Positions 1 through 5,453 of a DNA stretch of 7,639 bases are shown piece after piece. Location: contig NZ_JPYA01000136.1 of assembly GCF_000750005.1 (NCBI RefSeq), positions 1-7,639 of the forward strand, written 5' to 3'. The position numbers were made by a program, and so were the translations under genes. How positions within the stretch are numbered: the stretch's first letter is position 1; every line of letters starts with the position of its first letter. Below the pieces are notes generated by a model. That model made no database searches, was not told the origin of the DNA, and saw nothing but the letters and a program-made list of their open reading frames with translations. This DNA comes from Geobacillus icigianus (GTDB lineage Bacteria > Bacillota > Bacilli > Bacillales > Anoxybacillaceae).

Positions 1-371
1 GCAAACCTAATCCGTTTGTTGAGTTTGAAAATGCGTTTGGTTATCTGCCACCACCAACGTTATTGGATGAGTTTAATTATTGGATTGATAAAAGTCAATT
101 TATTGAACCAGAAGCGATCATTTGTGAGGTAATCAAAAGAGCACGATTACAGTTACCTAGAAATCCATCAAGTTATGTTTCTAAGATTCTAAAAGATCTT
201 CACAATTTAGGCTTATTCACCTTAGATGCCGTGAAGGAGTACAATCAGAAGTTCGATCAGAAAACAAAACAGAGAACAGGAAAAACAAAAGTGGTGGTAA
301 CAGAAAAACATGGTCGTGATATACCAGATGATTTTGTATTCGATATTAACGCAGGAGAGGATTGGCCATGA
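1..371 (+). CDS. DnaD-domain replication protein, C-terminal part
   Basis: This is the 3' end of a phage replication protein whose reading frame is open to the left edge, so the true start lies outside the window. The visible 122 residues begin with NPFVEFENAFG, followed by a helical stretch and YVSKILKDLHNLGL. These match the DnaD-like C-terminal domain (DnaB_2 family), in which a Y-x3-IL motif near the domain end contributes to DNA binding. The last 50 residues are a polar, charged tail. Family members open or remodel origin DNA and help load the replicative helicase. The stop overlaps the start of the helicase gene in an ATGA junction, so the two are probably co-translated. The usual N-terminal winged-helix region is not visible here. 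Confidence 0.85.
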   Translation, partial: KPNPFVEFENAFGYLPPPTLLDEFNYWIDKSQFIEPEAIICEVIKRARLQLPRNPSSYVSKILKDLHNLGLFTLDAVKEYNQKFDQKTKQRTGKTKVVVTEKHGRDIPDDFVFDINAGEDWP

Positions 372-1621
372 TCGCAGAAAAGGCTTTGCTTGGTACGTTT
401 CTAAAGCACAACTACTTACTGAAAGATACAACACTAAAGCCTGAACAGCTGGAGGAAATCCGTCATCAGAAGCTTCTTAAGATCATGCTGCAGCTCGCGA
501 GAAAAGGGAAGCCCGTCGATGTTGTTACCTTATCGACGGCTCCCGAGTTAGAGCAACTTGGCGGCATCTCATACATTAACGAACTTGCTTCCTTTGCCGA
601 TGCCGAAAAAATTGAAGAATACGAGGAACTTGTTTTAGAAGCTTGGAAGGAACGGGAGAAAAACAATATTCTAACGCGAGCAATCCAAGAAGGATGGGAG
701 ATCGGGAAAGTCATCACATCGCTAGACGCGATCAACGAATCAAAGATGGACGATCATGCATCAATCACCGATATTCTTGCAGATATGTATGAAGCACCTT
801 GGCGACCAGAGGAAAAGAAGCGTGGAGTGCCGACAGGTATTGTCCAACTTGACAGAACAACAAATGGATTCCAGGACGGAGAAGTGACTGTGATTGCAGC
901 GCGGCCGTCGATGGGAAAAACGGATGTCATGATTCATCTAGCCAAACAGGCAGGATGGCAAGGACATCTACCCATTATCTTTTCGCTTGAAATGCCGAGC
1001 AGAAGCATCACGGACCGTCTGATTGCTTCTACGGGCCGATTCAATCGCATGAAGATGCGGAACCTTTATAAGGGTCTGACCGATGAACAGAAAAAAATGT
1101 GGCCGACCATTATTGGAAGAGTGGCGGACACTAACATTCAGATTTTTGACGGTGCCGGCCAAACCATCATGGAAATGAGAGCAAAAACAAGGAAAATGGT
1201 TCATAGTTTTCCAGGAAAAAAGCCTGTGATATTCATAGATTATTTGACTTTGATACGTCCAGCGAATTCTTACGGCGGCAGCGCGCATTTGCAAGTGACA
1301 GAAATATCAAAAAGCCTGAAAGCAATGGCAAAGGAATTCAATTGTCCGGTCATCACATTAGCGCAGCTGAATCGTTCAGTTGAACAACGAGCGGACAAGC
1401 GCCCGGTGATGTCCGATATTCGTGAATCAGGAAGCGTGGAACAAGACGCAGATCTCATCATCTTCCTATATCGCGAGAAGTACTACAACAAGGAAACGGA
1501 CGACGACACACTAGAGCTTATCATCGCTAAAAACCGAAACGGCCCGGTTGGAACGGTTCGCGTTAAATACAACGAGCACACAGGAGAGATTATCGATGAT
1601 TACGGTCAGAGAGCTGTATGA
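368..1621 (+). CDS. dnaB: Replicative DNA helicase, DnaB family
   Basis: This 417-aa protein is a hexameric 5'-3' replicative helicase that unwinds DNA at the phage fork. The N-terminal helical domain (about residues 2-95) carries the family segment around GGISYINELA, and a linker leads to a RecA-like ATPase domain from about residue 150. Walker A is ARPSMGKT (178-185, lysine 184), and Walker B is VIFIDY with aspartate 291. Downstream, LAQLNRSVEQR and MSDIRESGSVEQDADLIIFLYR segments carry the conserved glutamine and arginine positions of the family. It is slightly shorter than chromosomal DnaB (about 450 aa), as is common in phages. The start at 368 is preferred because GGAGAGG lies 7 nt upstream and it makes an ATGA overlap with the DnaD-like gene; an in-frame TTG at 362 is less likely. 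No DnaC/DnaI-type loader is visible, so the DnaD-like protein may fill that role. Confidence 0.95.
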   Translation: MIAEKALLGTFLKHNYLLKDTTLKPEQLEEIRHQKLLKIMLQLARKGKPVDVVTLSTAPELEQLGGISYINELASFADAEKIEEYEELVLEAWKEREKNNILTRAIQEGWEIGKVITSLDAINESKMDDHASITDILADMYEAPWRPEEKKRGVPTGIVQLDRTTNGFQDGEVTVIAARPSMGKTDVMIHLAKQAGWQGHLPIIFSLEMPSRSITDRLIASTGRFNRMKMRNLYKGLTDEQKKMWPTIIGRVADTNIQIFDGAGQTIMEMRAKTRKMVHSFPGKKPVIFIDYLTLIRPANSYGGSAHLQVTEISKSLKAMAKEFNCPVITLAQLNRSVEQRADKRPVMSDIRESGSVEQDADLIIFLYREKYYNKETDDDTLELIIAKNRNGPVGTVRVKYNEHTGEIIDDYGQRAV

Positions 1622-2081
1622 GGAGAGCATCCGATACGAGGAAAAGACACTAGCCCACTACATACTGCATTTGCTCCAGGAAGGGAAAGTGACCCTCGAT
1701 GATGATGCTGACTCACTCGATTTTACAAAGGCCGATCATCAAAAAGTTGCACAGATGATTGAGCAAAATCAGCTTGGATTCAGTGATATAAAAATTTTCT
1801 CTCTCAAGTATGAGGAAGAACTTTTTGCATTCGTATTCGCGGTGAATGAAGAAGAAGCCATTCAGTTCTTCAGAAACACGTTTAAACGACACCCTTATAA
1901 CTGTCATCAACAATTGATGGATTTCCCAATGACGCGAGGGCGTGAAACAGTCACGTTCCGCGACATAAAAAAGGAACACGAAAAATTCCCGGCGCTCGCT
2001 GGGGTTTACGAGAGGGGGAGATATAAATGGGCATCCTCTACGAAAAAGTTCAGCTCACACAGGAGATCAAAAAGCAGATAA
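1596..2081 (+). CDS. Conserved phage protein of unknown function, 161 aa
   Basis: The start is the ATG at 1596, which has GGAG about 9 nt upstream and overlaps the helicase end by 26 nt; an upstream in-frame TTG at 1548 has no good ribosome site. The protein is acidic and mostly helical at the N-terminus (ITVRELYEESI then a run of aspartates, DDDAD). An alpha/beta middle contains KYEEELFAFVFAVNEEEAIQFF, and the conserved-looking end includes HQQLMDFPM and FPALAGVYERGRYKW. I recall similarly built proteins beside replication genes in Firmicutes phages, but none with a known function. The last residues are serine- and lysine-rich and overlap the next gene by 55 nt, so the extreme C-terminus may be recently extended. 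Translational coupling with the helicase is likely. Confidence 0.85.
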   Translation: MITVRELYEESIRYEEKTLAHYILHLLQEGKVTLDDDADSLDFTKADHQKVAQMIEQNQLGFSDIKIFSLKYEEELFAFVFAVNEEEAIQFFRNTFKRHPYNCHQQLMDFPMTRGRETVTFRDIKKEHEKFPALAGVYERGRYKWASSTKKFSSHRRSKSR

Positions 2082-2188
2082 TCATTCGCCAACTGTTAGA
2101 CATGGGAATCACGGAACATCAAGGTCAATCCATCTATGACTTGGACTACTACGCGTTGCGAAGGTTGCTTGTGACGAAGAAGCTATGA
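2027..2188 (+). CDS. Small Fbp-like protein, 53 aa
   Basis: This is a 53-residue protein that starts inside the end of the previous gene. GAGGGGGAG sits 6 nt before the ATG, which supports real translation. Its pattern, a basic helix with IIIRQLLDMGI followed by a short turn and IYDLDYYALRRLL, resembles the Fur-regulated basic protein (FbpA) family, in which R-x-x-x-I-x-x-L-x-x-x-GI is followed by LYEL-x-x-x-x-L. In B. subtilis, Fbp proteins work with the FsrA small RNA in iron sparing, but many phage-borne relatives have no assigned role. The family assignment is by pattern memory only. No cysteine or membrane segment is present. It follows the 161-aa gene and precedes a hairpin with a T run. 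Confidence 0.7.
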   Translation: MGILYEKVQLTQEIKKQIIIRQLLDMGITEHQGQSIYDLDYYALRRLLVTKKL

Positions 2189-2202
2189 TATACGCTCATT
2201 TT

Positions 2203-2220
2203 CGCCCGTACGGCGTTTTT
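2203..2220 (+). terminator. Short hairpin with T run
   Basis: CGCC pairs with GGCG around a CGTAC loop and is followed directly by five Ts. The 4-bp GC stem is short, so this is at most a weak or partial terminator. The same GTACGGCGTTTTTC block returns in inverse orientation at 2547-2560, and a close variant lies at 2504-2513. Confidence 0.4.
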
Positions 2221-2254
2221 CTTGCAGATGATCCATTTAGCGAGGTGAAAACAA

Positions 2255-2452
2255 GTGAATCTTTTAGAACATTACATTCAAGAAGTAATCAGCGTTGAAC
2301 CGTATGAAGAAGATTGGACAAAAGAATTCGAAGAGAAGTTTTTGAAAATCAAAGTAATCACGAATTGTTACGGATGCGTCAAAGAACATGAAACGATTGA
2401 AACGGAAAAAGAGTGGGAAGAAGCGAAAGAGCGTGGTTATTTCATGTGGTGA
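2255..2452 (+). CDS. XtrA/YqaO-like small phage protein, 65 aa
   Basis: The GTG start has GAGGTGA 6 nt upstream. The protein opens with MNLLEHYIQEV, has an acidic middle, a VITNCYGCV segment and an ending of EWEEAKERGYFMW. This arrangement (LLEHYI.EV, NCYG, then EWE.AK..GYFM) fits what I remember of the PBSX XtrA / skin YqaO family, whose molecular function is not known. The position also fits: XtrA lies between replication genes and xpf in PBSX, and YqaO follows the RusA gene in skin. The single CxxC could bind a metal or form a disulphide but is not a complete zinc site. The gene is bracketed by hairpin repeats on both sides, as though it were a separable cassette. Confidence 0.75.
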   Translation: MNLLEHYIQEVISVEPYEEDWTKEFEEKFLKIKVITNCYGCVKEHETIETEKEWEEAKERGYFMW

Positions 2453-2594
2453 ACCGAATCTTAAAACCTAACACGCTCGTAAACCGCGTATTTTGGCTCA
2501 TATGGCGTTTTTCTTGCAAGGGTAATAGGAAAGTACCGCAAAACCAGAAAAACGCCGTACAGGGCAAAATAAAGCGCCTAGCGAGGTGATGGGA

Positions 2595-2780
2595 ATGGAT
2601 GTGTGTCATCACAGCAGAATCAGATGTTGGGAGTGCGCGCGTGTGCAGGAGCTGGATGAGCGTGTGCAAGAGCTAGAGCAGGCGATCCGAGAGGCGCTGA
2701 ACAGAATGAAGCAGGGCGGCCCAGGAACGCGGACACAAGTACAAGTGATGCTAGAGCGAGCATTGGGGGGAACCGAATGA
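2595..2780 (+). CDS. Small Cys/His plus coiled-coil phage protein, 61 aa
   Basis: The start at 2595 is chosen because GAGGTGA ends 5 nt upstream, the same spacing used by neighbouring genes; ATG 2589 would collide with the ribosome site. The first 14 residues contain C4, H5, H6, C11 and C14 (CHHSRIRCWEC), a compact metal-knuckle pattern. A heptad-like helix follows at about residues 16-40 (VQELDERVQELEQAI), then a flexible GGPG linker and a short last helix. This looks like a small zinc-stabilised oligomerising protein. I do not recognise a named family. Its stop overlaps the next start (ATGA), so it is part of the coupled chain leading to RusA. Confidence 0.75.
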   Translation: MDVCHHSRIRCWECARVQELDERVQELEQAIREALNRMKQGGPGTRTQVQVMLERALGGTE

Positions 2781-3031
2781 AACAAACAAGAATTGTAGAG
2801 TACGAGAACATGCCTGTTCGATACCACCCGGATCTATGCCCGGTATGCAAACATTTTACAGGGGAGACTTGCCGTATCCATGTATCGAACGTGGAAAGAC
2901 GGACAACAATCACCCAGACATACTGCATCAGGAAAATTGATTTTAAATTTCCGTATAAAAGCAAAAAACGGTGCCAGCTGCAAGAGCAATATGCTCAACC
3001 ATTTTACGTGCAAAGGTTGGATGAGGAATGA
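2777..3031 (+). CDS. Cysteine-rich phage protein of unknown function, 84 aa
   Basis: The gene is joined to its neighbours by ATGA overlap upstream and a near-overlap with RusA downstream, a strong sign that the frame is real. The ribosome site is a G-rich run (GGGGGGAA) about 6 nt before the ATG. The protein has a CPVCKHF motif (C21, C24), C32 with H35 nearby, and C50 and C66, so a zinc-binding fold is plausible. The C-terminal half is basic (FKFPYKSKKRC) and would suit nucleic-acid contact. No family is recognised. An alternative frame across the same stretch (2880-3119) lacks a ribosome site and is a shadow. Confidence 0.75.
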   Translation: MKQTRIVEYENMPVRYHPDLCPVCKHFTGETCRIHVSNVERRTTITQTYCIRKIDFKFPYKSKKRCQLQEQYAQPFYVQRLDEE

Positions 3032-3033
3032 GT

Positions 3034-3453
3034 ATGATCAAGTTCATTGTGTATGGCGAGCCCGTGGCGCAGGGACGGCCAAGGGCGACGACGGTGAATG
3101 GCCGCGTTCGGATGTATGATCCCAAGAAATCACGAGATTTCAAGCATTATTTGAAATTGGCTGCATCGAAACATCGGCCGGAACAATTGATTGAGGGACC
3201 GATTTCCCTTGAGGTTAAGGTGTACAAACCTATTTTGAAGAGCTTTAGCAAAAAGAAAAAAGCCGCAGCCGAAGCCGGCCAGCTAAGGCCAACAACCAAA
3301 CCGGATGTCGACAACTACGTCAAAGGAGTCAAAGACGCGCTCAAAAACGTCATTTGGAAAGACGACAGCCAAGTGGTGGACTTACATATTTCCAAATGGT
3401 ACAGCGAGACGCCGAGAGTGGAAATCACAATCATGCCGATAGATGAGAAGTGA
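3034..3453 (+). CDS. rusA: RusA-family Holliday junction resolvase
   Basis: This protein of about 139 aa matches the RusA family of metal-dependent endonucleases, which cut four-way junctions symmetrically as dimers and clear branched DNA during phage replication and packaging. The N-terminal motif YGEPVAQGRPR is typical. The catalytic block KPDVDNYVKGVKDAL supplies D91, D93 and K97, and KDDSQV supplies D110/D111, corresponding to the E. coli RusA acidic residues D70, D72, D91 and lysine K76. The length is slightly above the classical 120 aa because of a lysine-rich insert (KSFSKKKKAA) ahead of the active site. The ATG at 3034 has GAGG 7 nt upstream; ATG 3028 gives two more residues and overlaps the previous stop. 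In skin, yqaN is the equivalent gene, close to yqaO and yqaQ. Confidence 0.93.
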   Translation: MIKFIVYGEPVAQGRPRATTVNGRVRMYDPKKSRDFKHYLKLAASKHRPEQLIEGPISLEVKVYKPILKSFSKKKKAAAEAGQLRPTTKPDVDNYVKGVKDALKNVIWKDDSQVVDLHISKWYSETPRVEITIMPIDEK

Positions 3454-3463
3454 GGTGAACGGG

Positions 3464-3541
3464 ATGCCGGCCATCACGAGGGTTTCGCCGTATCGTTCAG
3501 GCCGCCTCGTTTTGGCAACCGCCCGCACAATATTGATATGA
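3464..3541 (+). CDS. 25-codon ORF, possible coupling peptide
   Basis: A 25-residue frame begins with an ATG that has a perfect GAGGTGA 5 nt upstream, and its stop overlaps the ATG of the next gene (ATGA). The peptide (MPAITRVSPYRSGRLVLATA then RTILI) is basic with a hydrophobic end. The next gene has no ribosome site of its own at that ATG, so this frame probably carries ribosomes to it by coupling. Whether the peptide itself has a function cannot be told. Confidence 0.5.
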   Translation: MPAITRVSPYRSGRLVLATARTILI

Positions 3542-4002
3542 CAGTGCGGACGTATCAGCTGACACCGGAACAACTTGAGCGATATAAAAACGGCGAAAAG
3601 CTTGAAGATATTTTGAAGGGAGAGGATACGATGGAACAACAAAAGCCAAAAGTGATCGCATACACGAAGTATGAGGAAGTTGTGGCGGAACGGGATGAGC
3701 TGAAGAAGCAACTGGAGAAATTAAAAGCGAATATTGGGGCAGATGGCGACAAGTGTGAACAGTTGAAACGGGAAGCAGATCACCGGAAAGAGCTTTTTGA
3801 AGAGGCAATGACAGAAAACGAACGGCTGCATAAAGAAATCCTTGCCCTCGAAAATGAAATACAAAGACTGAAAGAGCTAGTCAACGAGCTGCGCGAACGG
3901 AAAGATAGGAGCGAAGAAGGCTGGGCAGATGCGACGCGAGAGCTCCGAGCACTGAGACTATACGCTCTCCAAAAACTACAAAAGGATGTATACGAGTCAT
4001 GA
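3538..4002 (+). CDS. Coiled-coil phage protein, 154 aa
   Basis: The frame starts with MTVRTYQLTPEQLERYKNGE, a compact N-terminal unit. From about residue 45 to 140 it becomes a long charged helix with heptad spacing (ERDELKKQLEKLK, NERLHKEILALENEIQRLK), broken by a short GADGD turn, so it should form a coiled-coil rod. There are no membrane or catalytic features. Two starts are possible in the same frame: 3538, coupled to the upstream 25-codon ORF, and 3631, which has an excellent AAGGGAGAGG site 5 nt upstream and gives 123 aa. Both products might be made. The function is unknown; a scaffold or structural partner in the replication region is possible. The stop overlaps the next ATG. Confidence 0.78.
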   Translation: MTVRTYQLTPEQLERYKNGEKLEDILKGEDTMEQQKPKVIAYTKYEEVVAERDELKKQLEKLKANIGADGDKCEQLKREADHRKELFEEAMTENERLHKEILALENEIQRLKELVNELRERKDRSEEGWADATRELRALRLYALQKLQKDVYES

Positions 4003-4136
4003 GCAAGCGTAAGCGCCGGCTGAGATGGTATCTGCTGTATCGACGTGAGGATGGACAAGCTGTCTATCGATATGAACCACTGAAAAGATACGAGCTTGAT
4101 AGCCGCATCCGAAAAGGTTGGAAGGTAGTGATGTGA
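3999..4136 (+). CDS. Small basic phage protein, 45 aa
   Basis: This is a 45-residue, strongly basic peptide starting at an ATGA overlap with the coiled-coil gene; an AAAGGA lies about 12 nt upstream. It begins MSKRKRRLRWYLLYRR, contains YRYEPLKRYEL, and ends RKGWKVVM. The alternating aromatic and basic residues suggest a small beta-rich nucleic-acid binder, but no family is recognised. The 46-aa gene at 4382 has a similar build (basic with RRWK and a late GYKLV segment), so the two could be distant paralogues. It is supported mainly by its tight packing between confident neighbours. Confidence 0.6.
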   Translation: MSKRKRRLRWYLLYRREDGQAVYRYEPLKRYELDSRIRKGWKVVM

Positions 4137-4137
4137 G

Positions 4138-4419
4138 GTGGGGAAAACACTACGCAAAATCAAACGTGAGAGGGAGAAAACAACTTCTCCCTTTCGTCCA
4201 GAAATCATGGCGGCATGGAATCGAGGATTTGAAGCAGGAGCCAAACGGCAAAACGAATTAGACACGCAATTGATGCTGGAGTGGCTTGGGAAGTTGGAAG
4301 AAATACCGGGGATCGGTGGAAAGACAGCGTGGAAAATTCGTGAACATTTTTTGGAGTTTATGAGGGAAAGGAGGGAACCGAATGATCTATATTTTGCGCC
4401 ATCCGAAAACACACAATGA
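4138..4419 (+). CDS. Helix-hairpin-helix small DNA-binding protein, 93 aa
   Basis: The protein carries a clear helix-hairpin-helix motif at about residues 54-70, EEIPGIGGKTAWKIREHF, where PGIG-x-KTA forms the hairpin that contacts the DNA backbone in many repair and recombination proteins. A basic N-terminus (GKTLRKIKREREK) and a central helix (AAWNRGFEAGAKRQ) precede it. No nuclease or ligase residues are present, so it is likely an accessory DNA-binding subunit, possibly working near branched DNA with RusA. The GTG start follows the previous stop by 1 nt and has GGAAGG 12 nt upstream, a loose spacing; the next in-frame ATG (4207) would remove the basic N-terminus. The end overlaps the next gene by 38 nt. 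Confidence 0.78.
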   Translation: MGKTLRKIKREREKTTSPFRPEIMAAWNRGFEAGAKRQNELDTQLMLEWLGKLEEIPGIGGKTAWKIREHFLEFMRERREPNDLYFAPSENTQ

Positions 4420-4522
4420 AATTCGAACGAAACGAAGATGGAAAGTCAAACAGTATCAGCTGCAAGGGTACAAGCTTGTGAATCAGTATGATCCGAAAGA
4501 AACGCAGAACTGCAAGGCATAA
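4382..4522 (+). CDS. Small basic phage protein, 46 aa
   Basis: The ATG has a near-perfect AAAGGAGGG 6 nt upstream, embedded in the end of the helix-hairpin-helix gene, which is good evidence for translation. The 46-residue product starts MIYILRHPKTHNEIRTKRRW, is basic throughout its first half, and continues with QYQLQGYKLVNQYDP. It has no recognised domain. The GYKLV segment and charge profile recall the 45-aa protein at 3999. A structured non-coding segment starts directly after its stop. Confidence 0.7.
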   Translation: MIYILRHPKTHNEIRTKRRWKVKQYQLQGYKLVNQYDPKETQNCKA

Positions 4523-4626
4523 GCTCCGGGTCTAAATAAAAAAGACCGGACTTTTCCCGGCCGATGGGAGCTTAGGACTTTGCGGTTGTACCCGCTGCAG
4601 AAACCAATTAAGTAAAGGTGGTATCT
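4523..4626 (+). promoter_or_regulatory. Structured non-coding leader before the zinc-ribbon gene
   Basis: The gap can fold in several ways. GCTCC (4523-4527) pairs with GGAGC (4567-4571), enclosing two mutually exclusive stems: GGTCT (4529-4533) with AGACC (4543-4547), or CCGG (4546-4549) with CCGG (4557-4560). A further GCGG/CCGC hairpin lies at 4582-4595, then the AAAGGTG ribosome site (4614-4620). Overlapping alternative stems could attenuate transcription or translation, but no known riboswitch is recognised. Confidence 0.4.
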
Positions 4627-4794
4627 ATGGACGTTATTAAGTTTTATGACGCTTGTTGTAGCAAGTGTGGAAATTGGTATACTTCCGATTTCAAAGCGCC
4701 CCGCGGAAAAACAAAGAAAGAAGCTATTGCAGAGATGAAGGCAAACGGATGGGGAGTTGTCGGCGGAAAAACCTATTGCCATAAATGCCATTAA
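4627..4794 (+). CDS. Small zinc-ribbon phage protein, 55 aa
   Basis: The 55-residue product has two cysteine pairs, C10/C11-SK-C14 near the start (ACCSKCGNWY) and YCHKCH at the end (C51, C54), separated by about 36 residues. This is the usual arrangement of a one-domain zinc ribbon. The middle contains a helix with KTKKEAIAEMKANGWGV, as in small phage zinc-ribbon proteins that have a KEA-x3-A-x2-GW pattern. Such proteins usually bind nucleic acid or a protein partner; none of these specifically is recognised. AAAGGTG lies 6 nt before the ATG. It sits just upstream of the sigma factor gene, with one hairpin between. Confidence 0.82.
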   Translation: MDVIKFYDACCSKCGNWYTSDFKAPRGKTKKEAIAEMKANGWGVVGGKTYCHKCH

Positions 4795-4816
4795 AAAAGC
4801 CAGGACTTCTCCCGGC
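4793..4816 (-). terminator. Minus-strand intrinsic terminator-like hairpin
   Basis: On the minus strand, GCCGGGA pairs with TCCTGGC around a GAAG loop (7 bp with one G-T wobble) and is followed by six Ts. On the plus strand the same position is an A-C mismatch and no T run follows, so the structure suits leftward RNA. No minus-strand gene is evident just upstream of it, so it may limit antisense transcription. Confidence 0.45.
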
Positions 4817-4864
4817 GCATCAGAAAGAAGAGGGACAACCATATTATACCACGGGAGGAGTCCG

Positions 4865-5365
4865 ATGGAGGAGCTTTTGAAACAATATAGGGAATCGTTA
4901 CGATCGGCAAAGAAACTCCTAGAAAGGGCATCGGATGAAGACAAAAAGATAATTAGAGGAATGATTTCGGACCTTGAATTTGCGATAGAGTGGATGGAAA
5001 CTAGCAGGATGCTAGGAAACAGAAGAGGCATTGAACGAAGAGCTGCATATCAACGTGAAAAGCCGTTCGACCCATTACTTATGCAAAAATATTTCCGTTC
5101 CAGTGACCCAGTCTATGAATGGGACGATCATGAAAAGGAAAGCGTCATTACAAATTGGGATCGAGAGAGAATCGAAGATGCCTTATCGGTATTGACTGAA
5201 CGCGAAAAAGAAGTGTATCTGATGTCACGCGGATACGGCCTCACCTATAGCGAAATCGCCAATTACCTTTGTATATCATCCAGTAGCGTTCAAACCATGA
5301 TTGAACGAGCTGAAAAGAAAATAAAAAGACGTATAAACGAAAGCCTCTTCTGCCTTTGCGGGTGA
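4865..5365 (+). CDS. xpf: Xpf/YqaQ-like sigma factor, late-gene activator
   Basis: The 166-aa protein corresponds to the positive control factor of PBSX (Xpf) and skin YqaQ, sigma-70-like proteins that direct RNA polymerase to late phage promoters. The N-terminal half, with KQYRESLRSAK, ISDLEFAIEWM and the signature GNRRGIERRAAYQREK then DPLLMQKYF (about 51-77), is characteristic of this group. The C-terminal part (about 100-156) is sigma region 4: LTEREKEVYLM, then a helix-turn-helix at about 126-147 (LTYSEIANYLCISSSSVQTM). It ends with the family-like LFCLC. GGGAGGAG lies 4 nt before the ATG; the longer in-frame extension back to 4757 runs through the zinc-ribbon gene and is not used. As the last gene of the rightward chain, it would act after replication genes are on. 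Confidence 0.92.
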   Translation: MEELLKQYRESLRSAKKLLERASDEDKKIIRGMISDLEFAIEWMETSRMLGNRRGIERRAAYQREKPFDPLLMQKYFRSSDPVYEWDDHEKESVITNWDRERIEDALSVLTEREKEVYLMSRGYGLTYSEIANYLCISSSSVQTMIERAEKKIKRRINESLFCLCG

Positions 5366-5386
5366 AGAGGACTATTTCATTTTTTG
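5344..5386 (+). terminator. Weak terminator at the end of the sigma gene
   Basis: CCTCTTC (5344-5350) pairs perfectly with GAAGAGG (5364-5370) around a 13-nt loop, overlapping the last codons and stop of the sigma factor gene. The T-rich tract ACTATTTCATTTTTT follows, but the six-T run begins about 10 nt after the stem, so termination may be partial. It marks the probable end of the early operon. Confidence 0.5.
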
Positions 5387-5453
5387 ATAGATAATAAGGC
5401 TGTAGCATTGTAAAATAAGATTGGAAAAGTTCGGATAAGGGGAGATGATGGGA

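Larger units (their letters stand above)
2196..2573. repeat. Three-copy intergenic repeat, two direct and one inverted
   Basis: A block with core GGCGTTTTTC occurs at about 2196-2222 and 2490-2516 on the plus strand and about 2546-2573 on the minus strand. The first and third copies share 14 bases exactly in inverse orientation (2208-2221 against 2547-2560). The first and second share TA-GGCGTTTTTCTTGCA with one difference. The second and third can form a long imperfect stem with a 10-bp perfect core (2504-2513 with 2547-2556). The copies flank the XtrA/YqaO-like gene. Confidence 0.7.
4538..4820. repeat. 28-nt imperfect direct repeat flanking the zinc-ribbon gene
   Basis: Positions 4538-4565 and 4793-4820 match at 23 of 28 bases, each being six As, then a GGACTT core, then TCCCGGC and an AT. 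One copy precedes and the other follows the 55-aa zinc-ribbon gene, and the second begins within that gene's stop codon. Read on the minus strand each copy is a hairpin followed by a run of Ts. Confidence 0.7.

Noticed and set aside
896..922. RPSMGKT in the helicase Walker A as a possible unusual variant
   Set aside because: Serine at this place is normal in DnaB proteins, including that of E. coli.
2449..2589. A 46-codon plus-strand frame starting GTG at the XtrA/YqaO-like stop and ending next to the following gene
   Set aside because: It has no ribosome site and runs entirely through the inverted hairpin repeats; the overlap with both neighbours is probably a coincidence of TGA spacing.
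2880..3119. A 79-codon plus-strand frame bridging the cysteine-rich and RusA genes
   Set aside because: It overlaps two well-supported genes in another frame and lacks a ribosome site.
3780..4412. A 210-codon minus-strand frame
   Set aside because: Low-complexity serine/arginine-rich translation opposite the coiled-coil and helix-hairpin-helix genes, typical of an antisense shadow.
4483..5031. A 182-codon minus-strand frame
   Set aside because: It is rich in serine, leucine and phenylalanine, lies opposite the zinc-ribbon and sigma genes, and has no ribosome site; it is a shadow frame.
5384..5416. TTGATA and TAAAAT as a promoter for the PUA/EVE-like gene
   Set aside because: The 21-bp spacing is too long for a sigma-A promoter; partial read-through of the weak upstream terminator is an equally good explanation.
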